Counted from the stretch's first letter, positions 1 to 13,435 are shown. The stretch: 64,000 nt of DNA from Jeongeupia naejangsanensis (GCF_016865585.1 NZ_JAESND010000004.1:236396-300395); one strand, 5' to 3'. The notes: generated from the sequence alone by a model not told the origin. Translations and numbers: made by a program.

Positions 1-452
1 AGATCCGGCAGCTTCACGCCCGGGTTCAGCTTGGCGATGGCCGGGTCGTTCCACTTCTTGATCTTGCCGAGGAACAGGTCGGCCAGTACGGTCGGCGAAA
101 GCTTGAGTTCACCGCCCTTGACGCCTTCGATGTTGACGACCGGCACCACGCCGCCCATCACGGTCGGGAATTGGACCAGACCGGCTTTTTCCAGTTCTTC
201 CGCCTTCAGCGGCTTGTCCGAAGCACCGAAGTCTACGGTCTTGGCCTGAATCTGCTTGATGCCACCGCCCGAACCGATCGATTGGTAGTTCATGCCGACG
301 CCGGTCTTGGCCTTGTACTGCTCCGCCCACTTCGCGTACAGCGGGTACGGGAAAGTCGCACCGGCGCCGGTAATGTCGGCGGCGCTAGCATACGCCGTGA
401 ACAGACCAGCCGCGATGCCGAAGCCAACGAGCAGTTTGCGCCCAAACGTCAT
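1..452 (-). CDS. pstS: Phosphate ABC transporter substrate-binding protein PstS (5' part, runs off the window)
   Basis: Periplasmic phosphate-binding protein that delivers inorganic phosphate to the PstCAB importer. About 150 residues are visible. A Sec signal peptide of about 24 residues ends in AYASA. The mature start [13 protein letters not shown] and the phosphate-pocket stretch SIGSGGG are typical of PstS, as is GASDKPL further on. The ATG is at 452 with GGAG just upstream. The 3' part lies outside the window, so the operon cannot be seen. It is divergent from tpiA. I could not identify a convincing Pho box in the intergenic region. Confidence 0.95.
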   Translation of the reverse strand, partial: MTFGRKLLVGFGIAAGLFTAYASAADITGAGATFPYPLYAKWAEQYKAKTGVGMNYQSIGSGGGIKQIQAKTVDFGASDKPLKAEELEKAGLVQFPTVMGGVVPVVNIEGVKGGELKLSPTVLADLFLGKIKKWNDPAIAKLNPGVKLPD

Positions 453-665
453 GATCGAATCTCCTGGAATTTTTGGGGTGGTGGATCGGTTGACGGGATG
501 CATCGTAGAGCCTCCATGTTTCCGAAATATTACAAGTCGGTCACATTGGCGCCCGGCGGGTCGCATGCGCCGCGACAAGCGGTATTTTCCAGATCTGACG
601 TGGTTTGACGGGGGTAGGGCATGGGCTTAGAATCGAGGGCTTTTCCGGCGGGTGCAGCGACGCGT

Positions 666-1376
666 ATGGCCAGGAAGCAGGTGATCGGCAACTGGAAGAT
701 GCACGGCAGCATCGGGCAGATTCGATCGGTTTTGTCCGAAGTGTCGCGTGCCGAGCTGGGTGCGAATGTGTCGGTCTGCGTGGCTTATCCCTATCTCGGG
801 CTGGCCAAGACGCTGCTGAAAGATACCGCCGTACAGGTCGGGGCGCAGGATGTGTGCGAGTTCCACATCGGCGCCTACACCGGCGAGGTGTCAGCGGCGA
901 TGCTGGCCGATGTCGGCTGCGAACTGGTCATCGTCGGCCATTCGGAGCGGCGGCGTTATTTCGGTGAAACGAGCGAAACCGCAGCCCGGAAGGTCAGGGC
1001 AACGCTCGATGCCGGGCTTCTGCCGGTATACTGCGTCGGCGAAACCGCCGAGCAGCGCGAAAGCGGCATCGCGCATCAGGTGATTGCCGAGGAATTGCAA
1101 GTGCTGGCCGGCGTGCCGACCAGCCTTTACGCGGTGGCTTACGAGCCGTCGTGGGCGGTCGGAACGGGCGTGATTGCAACGCCGGAACAGATCGCGGAAA
1201 TGCATGCGTTCATCAAGCAAACGCTCGATGCACGCACCCGGGTGTTGTACGGGGGTAGTGTCAAGGCGTCGAATACGGCGCAGGTGCTGGCAGTCGACGG
1301 TGTCGATGGCGTGCTCGTAGGTGGGGCAGCGTTGTCGGCAAGCGAGTTTCTCGAAATCTGTCGTATCGCTGGCTGA
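666..1376 (+). CDS. tpiA: Triosephosphate isomerase
   Basis: Interconverts dihydroxyacetone phosphate and glyceraldehyde 3-phosphate in cytosolic glycolysis/gluconeogenesis. 236 residues, slightly shorter than the usual 250. Asn9 and Lys11 (GNWKM), His92 (GHSERR) and the catalytic Glu160 (YEPSWAVGTG) are present, as is the C-terminal phosphate-binding LYGGS. I chose the ATG at 666 because family members begin right at ARKQVIGNWK. An upstream in-frame ATG at 621 has a better G-rich ribosome site and would add 15 residues. It heads the tpiA-secG-tRNA-Leu unit that precedes nuo in many betaproteobacteria. Confidence 0.97.
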   Translation: MARKQVIGNWKMHGSIGQIRSVLSEVSRAELGANVSVCVAYPYLGLAKTLLKDTAVQVGAQDVCEFHIGAYTGEVSAAMLADVGCELVIVGHSERRRYFGETSETAARKVRATLDAGLLPVYCVGETAEQRESGIAHQVIAEELQVLAGVPTSLYAVAYEPSWAVGTGVIATPEQIAEMHAFIKQTLDARTRVLYGGSVKASNTAQVLAVDGVDGVLVGGAALSASEFLEICRIAG

Positions 1377-1430
1377 TTGCAAAATTTACACCGCGGCGCT
1401 ACAATTTTCGCCGCGTTAATACGAGCAAAT

Positions 1431-1760
1431 ATGGAACTTATCAAGACTCTGGTGCTGATCGTGAACGCGCTCTCCGCGATTGCGGTGATCGTTCTCGTGC
1501 TGATGCAGCATGGCAAGGGGGCCGACATGGGTGCGGCTTTCGGTAGTGGCTCGGCCGGCAGCCTGTTCGGCTCGTCGGGTTCCGCCAACTTCCTCAGCCG
1601 CAGCACGGCAGTGTGCGCCACCGTCTTCTTTGCTTCCTGCCTCGCGCTGGTGCTGGTCATGAGCCCGTCCGCCAAGAAGGATTCACTTGGCGTGATGAGC
1701 GGCGTCAAACCGGTGGCCAGCCAGCCTGCTCAGTCCACGCAGGACAAGATTCCGGAATAA
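1431..1760 (+). CDS. secG: Preprotein translocase subunit SecG
   Basis: Small inner-membrane subunit of the SecYEG channel that assists SecA-driven protein export. 109 residues. Two transmembrane segments (about residues 3-22 and 52-72) flank the conserved cytoplasmic loop LMQHGKGADMGAAFGSG. The C-terminal tail is polar and poorly conserved, as is usual. The ATG at 1431 gives the canonical MELIKTLVL start. It lies 54 bases after tpiA, and tRNA-Leu follows 36 bases after its stop, so the three are probably co-transcribed. Confidence 0.97.
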   Translation: MELIKTLVLIVNALSAIAVIVLVLMQHGKGADMGAAFGSGSAGSLFGSSGSANFLSRSTAVCATVFFASCLALVLVMSPSAKKDSLGVMSGVKPVASQPAQSTQDKIPE

Positions 1761-1796
1761 GCGTCCGCGCCCGCGACAGCTTATTCCTTGTGATTG

Positions 1797-1881
1797 GCCG
1801 ACATGGTGAAATTGGTAGACACGCTATCTTGAGGGGGTAGTGGCTGCGGCTGTGTGAGTTCGAGTCTCACTGTCGGCACCA
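1797..1881 (+). tRNA. tRNA-Leu, anticodon GAG
   Basis: 85 bases with encoded 3' ACCA. The acceptor arms GCCGACA (1797-1803) and TGTCGGC (1871-1877) pair perfectly. The anticodon arm contains CTTGAGG, giving anticodon GAG. The long variable arm is typical of a class II leucine tRNA. It sits between secG and nuoA and is followed within 10 bases by a terminator. Confidence 0.97.
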
Positions 1882-1890
1882 TCATTTTTG

Positions 1891-1919
1891 AAAAAACCGG
1901 GGGCAACCCGGTTTTTTTT
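1891..1919 (+). terminator. Rho-independent terminator after tRNA-Leu
   Basis: A-rich run, then AACCGGG pairing with CCCGGTT across a short loop, ending in eight T. It separates the tpiA-secG-tRNA-Leu unit from the nuo operon. The A-tract on the left makes it potentially bidirectional. Confidence 0.85.
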
Positions 1920-1999
1920 CGAGCGTGGTAACAGTAAACCGGACGTCATGGTCCGGTGTTGTCGTTAGTCAAAATCGTTCAAGAAAAACGGGGATCCGC

Positions 2000-2368
2000 A
2001 TGCTAGAGAACTACTTCCCCATTTTGCTGTTCCTGATCATCGGCCTTCTGGTCGGTGTCGCCCCGCTCTGTCTGGGCTGGGGGGTCGGCAAAGTGCTGGG
2101 GACCAATAAACCCGATGCCGAGAAGCTGCTGCCGTACGAGTGCGGCTTCGATGCGTTCGAAGATGCCCGCATGCAGTTCGACGTGCGCTACTACCTCGTC
2201 GCCATCCTCTTCATCCTGTTCGATCTCGAAGTGGCCTTCCTGGTTCCCTGGGCGCTGGTCCTGAAGGACATCGGCAGCTTCGGTTTCTTCTCGATGATGA
2301 TTTTCCTGGCCATTCTGGTCGTCGGCTTCGTCTACGAGTGGAAGAAGGGTGCCCTGGAGTGGGAGTGA
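2000..2368 (+). CDS. nuoA: NADH-quinone oxidoreductase subunit A
   Basis: Membrane subunit of respiratory complex I near the quinone site. 122 residues with three transmembrane helices. The conserved loop [10 protein letters not shown], followed by [18 protein letters not shown], is diagnostic. The ATG at 2000 has a GGGG-rich ribosome site just upstream; an in-frame start at 1925 would add 25 residues absent from the family. It is the first gene of the nuo operon. The 80-base leader contains a small hairpin (ACCGGA/TCCGGT, 1938-1957). Confidence 0.98.
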   Translation: MLENYFPILLFLIIGLLVGVAPLCLGWGVGKVLGTNKPDAEKLLPYECGFDAFEDARMQFDVRYYLVAILFILFDLEVAFLVPWALVLKDIGSFGFFSMMIFLAILVVGFVYEWKKGALEWE

Positions 2369-2372
2369 TCTG

Positions 2373-2849
2373 ATGCAAGCACAAAACCTTGAAAAGGGCT
2401 TCTTGACGACCACGGTCGACACCGTCGTCAACTGGACCCGTACCGGCTCGTTGTGGCCGATGACCTTCGGTCTCGCCTGTTGCGCGGTCGAGATGATGCA
2501 CGCCGGCGCGGCGCGCTATGACCTCGACCGTTTCGGCATCGTGTTCCGTCCGTCGCCACGCCAGTCCGACCTGATGATCGTTGCCGGCACGCTGTGCAAC
2601 AAGATGGCGCCGGCTCTGCGCCGCGTTTACGACCAGATGCCCGAACCGCGCTGGGTGCTGTCGATGGGGTCGTGCGCCAATGGCGGTGGTTACTACCACT
2701 ATTCGTACTCGGTCGTGCGCGGTTGTGACCGCATCGTTCCGGTCGACGTCTACGTGCCGGGCTGTCCGCCGACGGCCGAGGCATTGCTGTACGGCCTGAT
2801 CCAGCTGCAGAACAAGATCAAGCGCACCAATACGATTGCGCGGAGCTGA
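2373..2849 (+). CDS. nuoB: NADH-quinone oxidoreductase subunit B
   Basis: Peripheral-arm subunit carrying terminal cluster N2, which passes electrons to quinone. 158 residues. The N2 ligands are Cys36 and Cys37 (adjacent, in LACCAVEM), Cys101 (GSCANGGG) and Cys131 (VPGCPPT). The ATG at 2373 lies four bases after the nuoA stop and gives the usual short N-terminus. An upstream in-frame start inside nuoA (2349) is less likely. Confidence 0.98.
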   Translation: MQAQNLEKGFLTTTVDTVVNWTRTGSLWPMTFGLACCAVEMMHAGAARYDLDRFGIVFRPSPRQSDLMIVAGTLCNKMAPALRRVYDQMPEPRWVLSMGSCANGGGYYHYSYSVVRGCDRIVPVDVYVPGCPPTAEALLYGLIQLQNKIKRTNTIARS

Positions 2850-2853
2850 CCCG

Positions 2854-3447
2854 ATGGCCACCCTGAATGCCCTGATGGAAAGCCTCGAGCGTGTGCTCGG
2901 CGACAAGCTCGCCAATATCAAGTGCGCGCTTGATGAAGTAACGATCGAGATCAAGCCGGCCGATTTCATCGCCGCGGCCACGCTGCTGCGCGATCACGCC
3001 GAGCTGCGTTTCGAATCCTGTGTCGACGTCTGCGGTGTCGACTACAGCGCGTACAAGGACAGCGTGTGGGAAGGTTCGCGCTTTGCCGCGGTCTACCACC
3101 TCAACTCCTACGCCAACAACCAGCGTCTGCGCGTACGCATGTTCGCGCTGGATGACGACTTCCCGGTCGTGCCGACCTCGGTCGACATCTGGCCGGGCAA
3201 CAACTGGTTCGAGCGCGAAGCGTTCGACCTGTACGGCATCGTTTTCGAAGGTCACCCGGACCTGCGTCGCATCCTGACCGACTACGGTTTTGTCGGTCAT
3301 CCGTTCCGCAAGGACTTCCCGACCTCGGGTTATGTCGAAATGCGTTACGACCCGGAGCAGGGCCGCGTGATTTACCAGCCTGTCACCATCGATCCGCGCG
3401 AAATCACCCCGCGCATCATTCGCGAGGAGAACTACGGTGGCGTCTGA
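2854..3447 (+). CDS. nuoC: NADH-quinone oxidoreductase subunit C
   Basis: 30-kDa-type hydrophilic subunit of complex I that packs against NuoD and NuoB. 197 residues. The signature around [12 protein letters not shown] and the C-terminal stretch [12 protein letters not shown] are clearly present. NuoC and NuoD are separate genes, unlike the NuoCD fusion of enterobacteria. The ATG at 2854 is four bases after nuoB; its 3' end overlaps the GTG start of nuoD by 11 bases, suggesting translational coupling. Confidence 0.98.
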   Translation: MATLNALMESLERVLGDKLANIKCALDEVTIEIKPADFIAAATLLRDHAELRFESCVDVCGVDYSAYKDSVWEGSRFAAVYHLNSYANNQRLRVRMFALDDDFPVVPTSVDIWPGNNWFEREAFDLYGIVFEGHPDLRRILTDYGFVGHPFRKDFPTSGYVEMRYDPEQGRVIYQPVTIDPREITPRIIREENYGGV

Positions 3448-4693
3448 AATCCGTAACTACACCCTCAACTTCGGTCCGCAACACCCGGCCGCGCACGGCG
3501 TGCTGCGCCTCGTGCTCGAGCTCGACGGCGAAGTCGTCGAGCGTGCGGACCCGCACATCGGCCTGCTGCATCGCGCGACCGAGAAACTGGCCGAATCCAA
3601 GACCTACATCCAGTCGCTGCCGTACATGGACCGTCTCGACTACGTGTCGATGATGTCCAACGAGCATGCCTACTGCATGGCGATCGAGAAGCTGCTGCAA
3701 CTCGACGTGCCGGTGCGTGCGCAGTACATCCGCGTGATGTTCGACGAGATCACCCGCATCCTGAACCACCTGATGTGGATCGGCGCGCACGGCCTCGACT
3801 GCGGTGCGATGACCATCTTCCTGTACGCGTTCCGTGAGCGCGAAGACCTGATGGACGTCTACGAGGCGGTCTCGGGTGCGCGCATGCACGCGGCCTACTA
3901 CCGCCCGGGCGGCGTGTATCGCGATCTGCCGGACACGATGCCGCAGTACCAGGCTTCGAAGGTGCGCAACGCTGCTGCGATCAGGAAGCTCAACGAAAAC
4001 CGTCAGGGGTCGATGCTCGATTTCATCGAGGACTTCACCAACCGTTTCCCGACCTATGTCGACGAATACGAAACCCTGCTGACCGACAACCGGATCTGGA
4101 AGCAGCGGACCGTCGGTATCGGCGTGCTGTCGCCGGAACGCGCGATGGCACTGGGCCTGACCGGCCCGATGCTGCGTGGCTCGGGCGTGGCCTGGGACCT
4201 GCGCAAGAAGCAGCCGTACGAAGTCTACGACAAGCTCGATTTCGACATCCCGGTTGGCATCAACGGCGACTGCTACGACCGCTATCTGGTCCGCATCGAA
4301 GAAATGCGCCAGTCGAACCGCATCATCAAGCAGTGCGTGAAGTGGCTGCGCGAGAATCCGGGCCCGGTCATCACCGACAACAACAAGGTTGCACCGCCGT
4401 CGCGTGAAAGTATGAAGAGCAATATGGAGGATCTGATCCACCACTTCAAGCTGTTCACCGAAGGCATGCACGTGCCCGAAGGCGAGGCGTATGCCGCCGT
4501 CGAGCACCCGAAGGGCGAGTTCGGCATCTACATGGTGTCCGACGGCGCCAACAAGCCGTACCGGCTGAAAATCCGCGCGCCGGGCTTTGCCCATCTGGCC
4601 GCGCTCGACGAAATGGCGCGTGGTCACATGCTGTCCGACGTCGTCGCGATCATCGGTACGCAAGACATCGTATTCGGGGAGATTGACCGCTAA
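3437..4693 (+). CDS. nuoD: NADH-quinone oxidoreductase subunit D
   Basis: 49-kDa subunit, descended from [NiFe] hydrogenase large subunits, forming part of the quinone-binding cavity. 418 residues, normal length. The N-terminal [14 protein letters not shown] motif is intact, with the quinone-site His in PQHPAAHG, and GLLHRATEK follows. Translation starts at a GTG (3437) within the end of nuoC. The TAA stop overlaps the nuoE ATG by one base. Confidence 0.98.
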   Translation: MASEIRNYTLNFGPQHPAAHGVLRLVLELDGEVVERADPHIGLLHRATEKLAESKTYIQSLPYMDRLDYVSMMSNEHAYCMAIEKLLQLDVPVRAQYIRVMFDEITRILNHLMWIGAHGLDCGAMTIFLYAFREREDLMDVYEAVSGARMHAAYYRPGGVYRDLPDTMPQYQASKVRNAAAIRKLNENRQGSMLDFIEDFTNRFPTYVDEYETLLTDNRIWKQRTVGIGVLSPERAMALGLTGPMLRGSGVAWDLRKKQPYEVYDKLDFDIPVGINGDCYDRYLVRIEEMRQSNRIIKQCVKWLRENPGPVITDNNKVAPPSRESMKSNMEDLIHHFKLFTEGMHVPEGEAYAAVEHPKGEFGIYMVSDGANKPYRLKIRAPGFAHLAALDEMARGHMLSDVVAIIGTQDIVFGEIDR

Positions 4694-5190
4694 TGGTTAC
4701 CAGCAATCAGGCACCGACGCTGAGTGCCGAATCGCAGGCGCAGATCGATCGCGAACTGGCCAAGTACCCGGCCGACCAGCGTCGCTCGGCACTGATGAGC
4801 GCGCTGCGCATCGCACAGGTCGAGCATCGCTGGCTGTCGAACGAGCTGATCGCCGTCGTCGCCGACTATGTCGGCGTGCCGCCGATCGCCGCGATGGAAG
4901 TCGCGACGTTCTACAACATGTTCGACATGAAGCCGGTCGGCAAGCACAAGATCACCGTCTGTACCAACCTGCCCTGTGCCTTGTCGGGCGGTTACCAGGC
5001 GGCCGATTACCTGAAACAGAAGCTCGGTATCGGTTTCAACGAAACCACCGCCGACGGCAAGTTCACGCTGAAGGAAGGCGAGTGCATGGGCGCGTGCGGT
5101 TATGCGCCGGTCCTGCTGGTGAACAACCACAGCATGTGCAACCACATGACGCCGGACGCGATCGACAAGAAACTGGCGGAGCTCGAATAA
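4693..5190 (+). CDS. nuoE: NADH-quinone oxidoreductase subunit E
   Basis: 24-kDa subunit of the NADH dehydrogenase module, holding [2Fe-2S] cluster N1a. 165 residues. The thioredoxin-like ferredoxin fold is marked by the four ligands Cys90, Cys95 (CTNLPC), Cys131 and Cys135 (CMGAC). It starts with a TAATG overlap with nuoD and ends two bases before nuoF. The order E-F-G is canonical for the NADH-oxidising module. Confidence 0.98.
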   Translation: MVTSNQAPTLSAESQAQIDRELAKYPADQRRSALMSALRIAQVEHRWLSNELIAVVADYVGVPPIAAMEVATFYNMFDMKPVGKHKITVCTNLPCALSGGYQAADYLKQKLGIGFNETTADGKFTLKEGECMGACGYAPVLLVNNHSMCNHMTPDAIDKKLAELE

Positions 5191-5191
5191 G

Positions 5192-6481
5192 ATGACCGTT
5201 TATGTGAAAGGCGTCGTGTTCGAGGGCGTCGATTTCGACGATCCGAAGCACTGGGGCATTGAAGCCTACATGGCGCGCGGCGGCTATGCCGCACTGAAAA
5301 AGATCCTTTCGACCGGCATGACGCAGGACGAGATCATCGCCGAAATGAAGACGTCGGGCCTGCGTGGCCGCGGCGGTGCCGGCTTCCCGACCGGGCTGAA
5401 GTGGTCGTTCATGCCGCGCAGCTTCCCGGGCCAGAAATACCTCGTCTGCAACACCGACGAAGGCGAGCCGGGTACCTTCAAGGACCTCGACATCATCGTC
5501 GACAACCCGCACGCGCTGATCGAAGGCATGATCATCGGCGGTTTCGCGATGGGCATCACCGTCGGTTACAACTACATCCACGGTGAAGTATTCGAGGCGT
5601 ACGAGCGTTTTGAAGCCGCACTGGAAGAGGCGCGTGCCGCCGGTTTCCTCGGCGACAACATCCTCGGCACCAATTTCTGCTTCCAGCTGCACGGCCACCA
5701 CGGTTACGGCGCCTACATCTGTGGCGAAGAAACCGCGCTGCTCGAATCGCTAGAAGGCAAGAAGGGCCAGCCGCGCTTCAAGCCGCCGTTCCCGGCGAGC
5801 TTCGGCCTGTACGGCAAGCCGACGACGATCAACAACACCGAAACGTTCGCGTCGGTGCCGTTCATCATCCGTGAAGGCGGGCAGAAGTTCCTCGAACTCG
5901 GCAAGCCGAACAACGGCGGTACCAAGCTGTTCTCGGTGTCGGGCCATGTGAACCGCCCGGGCAACTACGAAATTCCGCTCGGCACGCCGTTCAGCGAACT
6001 GCTGGAAATGTGCGGCGGCATGCGCGACGGCAAGAAGCTCAAGGCGGTGATTCCGGGCGGCTCGTCGGCGCCGGTGCTGCCGGCCGACATCATGATGCAG
6101 TGCACGATGGATTACGATTCGATCTCCAAGGCGGGATCGATGCTCGGTTCGGGTGCGGTCATCGTCATGGACGAGACCACCTGCATGGTCAAGGCGCTCG
6201 AGCGGCTGTCGTACTTCTACTTCGAAGAGTCGTGCGGCCAGTGCACGCCGTGCCGTGAAGGCACCGGCTGGCTGTACCGCGTCGTGCACCGGATCGAACA
6301 GGGCCTCGGGCGTCCCGAAGACCTCGATCTGCTGCTTTCGGTCGGCGGCAACATCGCCGGCCGGACGATCTGCGCGCTCGGCGACGCAGCGGTGATGCCG
6401 GTGCAGGGGATGCTCAAGCATTTCCGCAGCGAATTCGAACACCACATCGAACACAAGCAGTGCCTGGTTCCAGGCTTCTGA
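5192..6481 (+). CDS. nuoF: NADH-quinone oxidoreductase subunit F
   Basis: 51-kDa subunit that binds NADH and FMN and carries [4Fe-4S] cluster N3. 429 residues. The nucleotide/FMN site is seen as [11 protein letters not shown] (near residue 55) and the acidic stretch [13 protein letters not shown]3 ligands are Cys348, Cys351 and Cys354 ([11 protein letters not shown]) plus Cys394 (TICALGD). It is followed by a 40-base gap before nuoG. Confidence 0.98.
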   Translation: MTVYVKGVVFEGVDFDDPKHWGIEAYMARGGYAALKKILSTGMTQDEIIAEMKTSGLRGRGGAGFPTGLKWSFMPRSFPGQKYLVCNTDEGEPGTFKDLDIIVDNPHALIEGMIIGGFAMGITVGYNYIHGEVFEAYERFEAALEEARAAGFLGDNILGTNFCFQLHGHHGYGAYICGEETALLESLEGKKGQPRFKPPFPASFGLYGKPTTINNTETFASVPFIIREGGQKFLELGKPNNGGTKLFSVSGHVNRPGNYEIPLGTPFSELLEMCGGMRDGKKLKAVIPGGSSAPVLPADIMMQCTMDYDSISKAGSMLGSGAVIVMDETTCMVKALERLSYFYFEESCGQCTPCREGTGWLYRVVHRIEQGLGRPEDLDLLLSVGGNIAGRTICALGDAAVMPVQGMLKHFRSEFEHHIEHKQCLVPGF

Positions 6482-6521
6482 TTGGGTTTGGTTAAAAATT
6501 TGCCATTGAATCGAGTCGATC

Positions 6522-8813
6522 ATGCTGGAAATTGAAATCGACGGTAAGAAACTGACAGTCCCCACTGGAAGCACCGTGATGGACGCCGCCAATTCGATTG
6601 GCGTGCATATCCCGCACTTCTGCTACCACAAGAAGCTGTCGATTGCCGCGAACTGCCGGATGTGCCTGGTTCAGGTCGAGAAAGCGCCGAAACCGCTGCC
6701 CGCCTGTGCTACCCCCGTTACCGACGGGATGAAGGTCTATACCCACTCCGATATGGCCGTGAAGGCCCAGAAAGGGGTGATGGAATTCCTGCTGATCAAC
6801 CACCCGCTCGACTGCCCGATCTGCGATCAGGGCGGCGAATGCCAGCTGCAGGATCTGGCCGTGGGTTACGGTCAGTCGGGCTCGCGCTACGAAGAAGAAA
6901 AGCGCGTCGTTGCCAACAAGAACCTCGGTCCGCTGATCTCGACCGACATGACACGCTGCATCCACTGCAGCCGCTGCGTGCGCTTTACCGAAGAGATCGC
7001 CGGCTACCAGGAACTCGGCATGCCGGGTCGTGGCGAGCACACCGAGGTGATGAGCTTCATCGGCAAGACCGTGAACTCGGAAATCTCCGGCAACGTGATC
7101 GATCTGTGCCCGGTCGGCGCGCTGACCAGCAAGCCGTTCCGCTACAGCGCCCGGACCTGGGAGCTGTCGCGTCGCAAGAGCGTCGGTGCGCATGACGGTC
7201 TCGGTGCCAACCTCGTGGTTCAGGTCAAGAACAACCAGGTGATGCGTGTTCTCCCGCTCGAGAACGAAGCCATCAACGAATGCTGGCTGTCGGACCGCGA
7301 ACGCTTCAGCTACGAAGCGCTGAACAGTGCTGCGCGCCTGACCCAGCCGATGGTCAAGGACGGCGGCGAGTGGAAGGTCGTCGGCTGGCAGGAAGCGCTG
7401 GAGCTGGTCGCGACCAAGCTCAAGGGCATCACCGCCAATCATGGCGCCGACAGCGTTGCAGCGATCGCTTCGCCGAACAGCACGCTTGAAGAACTCTACC
7501 TGCTGCGCAAGTCGTTGGCCGGTCTGGACATCCGCAACCTCGAAGCGCGTACCCGCCTCGGCGACGTGCGCTTCGAGACCAAGGCTGCGGGCTGGCTCGG
7601 TCAGAGCATCGTCGATCTCGCTGCAAGCGAATCGCTGCTGCTGATCGGCTCGACCTTGCGCAAGGAACAGCCGCTGCTGGCGCAGCGTCTGCGCCAGTCG
7701 GTGAAGAAGGGCCTGAAGCTCGCGCTGATCAACCCGCATGACGACGAGCTGCTGACCAAGATTGCCGGCAAGCTGGTCGTACGCCCGGACCAGCTGGTCG
7801 AAGGCGTACTTGCCGTACTCAAGGCTGCGGCCGAAGTCACCGGCAAGACCGTGCCGGCCGACATCGATCTGGCGGGCGTTGAAGTCTCGACCGAAGCGCG
7901 TGCATTGGCCGAACTGATTGTCGCCGGCGAGAAGAAGTCGCTGGTCCTCGGCAATATCGCACTGCAGCACGAGCGCGCTGCCGAGCTGCACGCGGCTGCG
8001 GCTGCGCTAGCCGACATCGCCGGTGCGACGCTGGGCCTGCTGCGTGACGGCGCCAACAGCGTCGGTGCCGACATCGTCGGTTTCGCCACAAACAAGGATC
8101 TGATCGCTGCGAATAAGAAGGCCTATGTGCTGCTGCACAGCGAACTGGCCGATTTGAAGAGCGGCGCCAAGGCGGCCTTCGAAGGTGCCGAATTCGTCGT
8201 TGCGATGACGTCGTTCGCCGACGAAGCGCGCGACTACGCCGATGTGCTGCTGCCGGTGTCGCCGTTCTCGGAAACCTCGGGTACCTTCGTCAACATGGAA
8301 GGCAAGCCGCAGAGCTTCAACGGTGTTGTCCGCCCGCTGGGCGAAACCCGTCCGGCGTGGAAGGTGTTGCGCGTACTTGGCAACATCCTCGGCCTGAACG
8401 GCTTCGACTACGACAGCTCGGAAGCCGTCCGTGCCGACGTGCTGAACGGCGATATCGCCAAGGTGCTCGACAACGCGCCGGCCAAGGCCGTTGCGGTCAA
8501 GGCGCAGGCCGCTGCCGGTCTGGTCCGTCTGGCCGAAGTGCCGCTGTATGAAACCGATGCACTGGTCCGCCGTGCACCGAGCCTGCAGGCAACGGTCGAT
8601 GCCGAATCGGCTGCGCAGCTGCGTGCCAATGCGGCCACGCTGGCGTCGCTCGGTCTGGTCGCAGGCGGCAACGCCCGTGTCCAGCAGGGCGGGGCAGCGG
8701 TGACGCTGGCCGTTGCCGAAGATGCGGGCCTGCTCGACGCCGTGGTGCGCGTGCCGTCCGGTCGGGCGACGCTGGTGCTCGGTTCGGGCGCAATCGAAGT
8801 AGCCAAGGCATAA
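6522..8813 (+). CDS. nuoG: NADH-quinone oxidoreductase subunit G
   Basis: 75-kDa subunit, the chain of Fe-S clusters linking NuoEF to the connecting arm. 763 residues. The N-terminal [2Fe-2S] domain has Cys at about residues 34, 45, 48 and 62. The His-Cys3 motif [14 protein letters not shown] and the ferredoxin-like CIHCSRC with a distal CPVGAL follow. The rest is a molybdopterin-oxidoreductase-like domain with no cofactor role in complex I. The C-terminal third is unusually Ala-rich and poorly conserved, common in this subunit. Confidence 0.97.
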   Translation: MLEIEIDGKKLTVPTGSTVMDAANSIGVHIPHFCYHKKLSIAANCRMCLVQVEKAPKPLPACATPVTDGMKVYTHSDMAVKAQKGVMEFLLINHPLDCPICDQGGECQLQDLAVGYGQSGSRYEEEKRVVANKNLGPLISTDMTRCIHCSRCVRFTEEIAGYQELGMPGRGEHTEVMSFIGKTVNSEISGNVIDLCPVGALTSKPFRYSARTWELSRRKSVGAHDGLGANLVVQVKNNQVMRVLPLENEAINECWLSDRERFSYEALNSAARLTQPMVKDGGEWKVVGWQEALELVATKLKGITANHGADSVAAIASPNSTLEELYLLRKSLAGLDIRNLEARTRLGDVRFETKAAGWLGQSIVDLAASESLLLIGSTLRKEQPLLAQRLRQSVKKGLKLALINPHDDELLTKIAGKLVVRPDQLVEGVLAVLKAAAEVTGKTVPADIDLAGVEVSTEARALAELIVAGEKKSLVLGNIALQHERAAELHAAAAALADIAGATLGLLRDGANSVGADIVGFATNKDLIAANKKAYVLLHSELADLKSGAKAAFEGAEFVVAMTSFADEARDYADVLLPVSPFSETSGTFVNMEGKPQSFNGVVRPLGETRPAWKVLRVLGNILGLNGFDYDSSEAVRADVLNGDIAKVLDNAPAKAVAVKAQAAAGLVRLAEVPLYETDALVRRAPSLQATVDAESAAQLRANAATLASLGLVAGGNARVQQGGAAVTLAVAEDAGLLDAVVRVPSGRATLVLGSGAIEVAKA

Positions 8814-8823
8814 GGGGAAGAGC

Positions 8824-9876
8824 ATGGAATTTCTGCAAACCACGCTGGGCCTCAACGCAAGCCTTGCTTTCTTCCTCTGGACGCTGGCGAAGATCCTCTG
8901 CATCGTCGCGCCGCTGATGGGCGCCGTCGCGTACGCCACGTACGCCGAGCGCAAGGTCATCGGTTACATGCAGATCCGGGTCGGTCCGAACCGGGTTGGC
9001 CCGTTCGGCCTGCTGCAACCGATCGCAGACGGCGTGAAGCTCCTGCTGAAGGAAATCATCACGCCGAGCGCCGCGAGCAAGGGGCTGTACTTCCTTGCGC
9101 CGGTCATGGTGCTGGTGCCGGCGCTGGCCGCCTGGGCGGTCGTACCGTTCTACCCGGGCTTCGTCGTCGCCGACGTCAACGTCGGCCTGCTGTACGTGAT
9201 GGCGATCACCTCGATGGGCATCTACGGCGTGATCATCGCCGGCTGGGCGTCGAACTCGAAGTACGCCTTCCTCGGCGGCCTGCGTGCCGCTGCGCAGGTG
9301 GTGTCGTACGAACTGGCGATGGGCTTTGCGCTGGTCGGCGTGATCATGGTGTCGGGTTCGCTGAACCTCACCGAGATCGTCAACCAGCAGGGCCACGGTA
9401 TCGGTGGCGGCTCGATCCTGTCGTGGAACCTGATCCCGCTGTTGCCGCTGTTCGTCGTCTATTTCATCTCGGGTGTCGCCGAAACCAACCGCGCGCCGTT
9501 CGACGTGGTGGAAGGCGAGTCGGAAATCGTTGCCGGTCACATGGTCGAGTACTCGGGCATGAGCTTCGCACTGTTCTTCCTGGCCGAATACGCGAACATG
9601 TGGCTGATCGCCGCGATGGCGTCGGTGATGTTCCTCGGCGGCTGGCTGTCGCCGTTCCCGGAAAGCTGGCCGATCCTCGGCGCACCGTCCTTCCTGTGGT
9701 GGGTGCTCAAGGTCTTCTTCATGATGTTCCTCTTCCTGTGGTTCCGCGCCACGTTCCCGCGCTATCGCTACGACCAGTTGATGCGCCTGGGCTGGAAGGT
9801 GTTCATTCCGGTGACGCTGGTCTGGATCGTAGTGGTCGGCGCGTGGATGCAAACCCCGCTGTCGCTGTGGAAGTAA
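8824..9876 (+). CDS. nuoH: NADH-quinone oxidoreductase subunit H
   Basis: Membrane subunit at the joint of the two arms; contributes to the quinone chamber and the start of the proton path. 350 residues with about eight or nine transmembrane helices. The conserved cytoplasmic loops [34 protein letters not shown] and [14 protein letters not shown] are all present. SD-like GGGGAAG precedes the ATG. Next to nuoG and nuoI in canonical order. Confidence 0.98.
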   Translation: MEFLQTTLGLNASLAFFLWTLAKILCIVAPLMGAVAYATYAERKVIGYMQIRVGPNRVGPFGLLQPIADGVKLLLKEIITPSAASKGLYFLAPVMVLVPALAAWAVVPFYPGFVVADVNVGLLYVMAITSMGIYGVIIAGWASNSKYAFLGGLRAAAQVVSYELAMGFALVGVIMVSGSLNLTEIVNQQGHGIGGGSILSWNLIPLLPLFVVYFISGVAETNRAPFDVVEGESEIVAGHMVEYSGMSFALFFLAEYANMWLIAAMASVMFLGGWLSPFPESWPILGAPSFLWWVLKVFFMMFLFLWFRATFPRYRYDQLMRLGWKVFIPVTLVWIVVVGAWMQTPLSLWK

Positions 9877-9889
9877 GCAGGGGATAGAC

Positions 9890-10381
9890 ATGGAAAAAAT
9901 TGCTCATTTCTTCAAGACCTTCCTGCTGGTCGAACTGGTCAAGGGGCTGATGCTCACGGGCCGGCACTTCTTCCAGCGCAAGATCACGGTGCAGTTCCCA
10001 GAGGAAAAGACGCCGTACAGCCCGCGTTTCCGCGGCCTGCACGCCCAGCGTCGTTACGCCAACGGCGAAGAGCGCTGCATTGCCTGCAAACTGTGCGAAG
10101 CGGTTTGCCCGGCAATGGCGATCACGATCGAATCCGAAGCGCGCGAGGACGACAAGACCCGTCGCACCACGCGTTACGACATCGACCTGACCAAGTGCAT
10201 CTTCTGCGGCTTCTGCGAAGAAGCCTGTCCGGTTGACGCGATCGTCGAAACGCACATTCTCGAGTATCACGGCGAGAAGCGCGGCGACCTGTACTACACC
10301 AAGCCGATGCTGCTGGCTGTGGGTGACAAGTACGAAGCGCAGATCGCCGCCAACAAGGCGGCTGACGCCAAATACCGTTAA
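9890..10381 (+). CDS. nuoI: NADH-quinone oxidoreductase subunit I
   Basis: Ferredoxin-type subunit with two [4Fe-4S] clusters (N6a, N6b) between NuoG and NuoB. 163 residues. Ligand sets are Cys63/66/69/73 ([11 protein letters not shown]) and Cys103/106/109/113 ([11 protein letters not shown]). An amphipathic N-terminal helix anchors it to the membrane arm. Thirteen bases separate it from nuoH. Confidence 0.98.
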   Translation: MEKIAHFFKTFLLVELVKGLMLTGRHFFQRKITVQFPEEKTPYSPRFRGLHAQRRYANGEERCIACKLCEAVCPAMAITIESEAREDDKTRRTTRYDIDLTKCIFCGFCEEACPVDAIVETHILEYHGEKRGDLYYTKPMLLAVGDKYEAQIAANKAADAKYR

Positions 10382-10396
10382 CAGGGCCGACTCGCT

Positions 10397-11029
10397 ATGA
10401 TCGAAGTGATTTTTTATGTGTTCGCCGCAGTCCTGCTGTTTGCAGGCTTGCGGGTGATCACCGCCAAGAACCCGGTGCACGCCGCCTTGTATCTGGTGCT
10501 GTCGTTCTTCAACGGCGCCGCGCTGTGGATGCTGATGCAGGCCGAGTTCCTCGCGGTGTCGCTGATCGTCGTCTATGTCGGCGCGGTGATGGTGCTCTTC
10601 CTTTTCGTGGTGATGATGCTCGACATCAACTTCGAAGAGCTGCGCAAGGGCTTCTGGAAGTACGTGCCGGTTGCCGGCGTCGTTGCGGTGGTGATGGCCG
10701 TTGAAATGGTGCTGATCCTGACGCACCGTGCCGCGCAGATCGAAGGCGCGCAACTGGTCAATCATCCGGCCGGCTACAACAACGCCAAGGTGCTCGGCCA
10801 GCTGATCTACACCGAGTACTTCCTGCCGTTCCAGCTCGCTGCGGTGCTGCTGCTCGTCGGCATGATCGCCGCGATCGCGCTGACGCTGCGCAAGCGCAAG
10901 AACACCAAGTACATCAACCCGGCTGACCAGATACAGGTCAAGCGGAACGATCGCGTGAAGATCGTATCGATGCCGGCCGAAGAACGTCCGAGCGTCGAGG
11001 CCCCCAAGGCCGATGACGGTCAGGCCTGA
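10397..11029 (+). CDS. nuoJ: NADH-quinone oxidoreductase subunit J
   Basis: Membrane subunit next to NuoK, with the flexible helix that couples quinone chemistry to proton pumping. 210 residues and five predicted transmembrane helices. The helix-3 stretch [20 protein letters not shown] is typical. The C-terminal 35 residues form a charged tail longer than the E. coli protein, which is common in betaproteobacteria. Confidence 0.97.
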   Translation: MIEVIFYVFAAVLLFAGLRVITAKNPVHAALYLVLSFFNGAALWMLMQAEFLAVSLIVVYVGAVMVLFLFVVMMLDINFEELRKGFWKYVPVAGVVAVVMAVEMVLILTHRAAQIEGAQLVNHPAGYNNAKVLGQLIYTEYFLPFQLAAVLLLVGMIAAIALTLRKRKNTKYINPADQIQVKRNDRVKIVSMPAEERPSVEAPKADDGQA

Positions 11030-11049
11030 GCGGCGGAGAGGATTCAAAC

Positions 11050-11355
11050 GTGATCACACTCACTCACTACCTTGTGCTGGCGGCAATCCTGTTCGCGATT
11101 TCCGTATTCGGCATTTTCATGAACCGCAAGAACCTGATCGTGTTGCTGATGGCGATCGAACTGATGCTGCTGGCGGTGAACATGAACTTCATCGCCTTCT
11201 CGCAGTTCCTCGGTGATACCGCGGGCCAGGTCTTCGTCTTCTTCATCCTGACCGTGGCGGCAGCCGAATCGGCCATCGGCCTTGCGATCCTCGTCGTGCT
11301 GTTCCGCAGCCTGCGTTCGATCAACGTCGAAGACCTCGATAGCCTCAAGGGCTGA
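11050..11355 (+). CDS. nuoK: NADH-quinone oxidoreductase subunit K
   Basis: Small MrpC-like antiporter-related subunit. 101 residues, three transmembrane helices. The membrane glutamates needed for proton transfer are visible in [13 protein letters not shown] and in [13 protein letters not shown]. The start is GTG (11050), preceded by GGAGAGGA. It lies between nuoJ and nuoL as expected. Confidence 0.98.
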   Translation: MITLTHYLVLAAILFAISVFGIFMNRKNLIVLLMAIELMLLAVNMNFIAFSQFLGDTAGQVFVFFILTVAAAESAIGLAILVVLFRSLRSINVEDLDSLKG

Positions 11356-11389
11356 CCCGATAACAAGATCGACATAACAGGTATTGCCA

Positions 11390-13435
<2,046 letters not shown>

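Noticed and set aside
453..665. Pho box upstream of pstS
   Set aside because: Only a loose match near 530; not close enough to the direct-repeat consensus to annotate.
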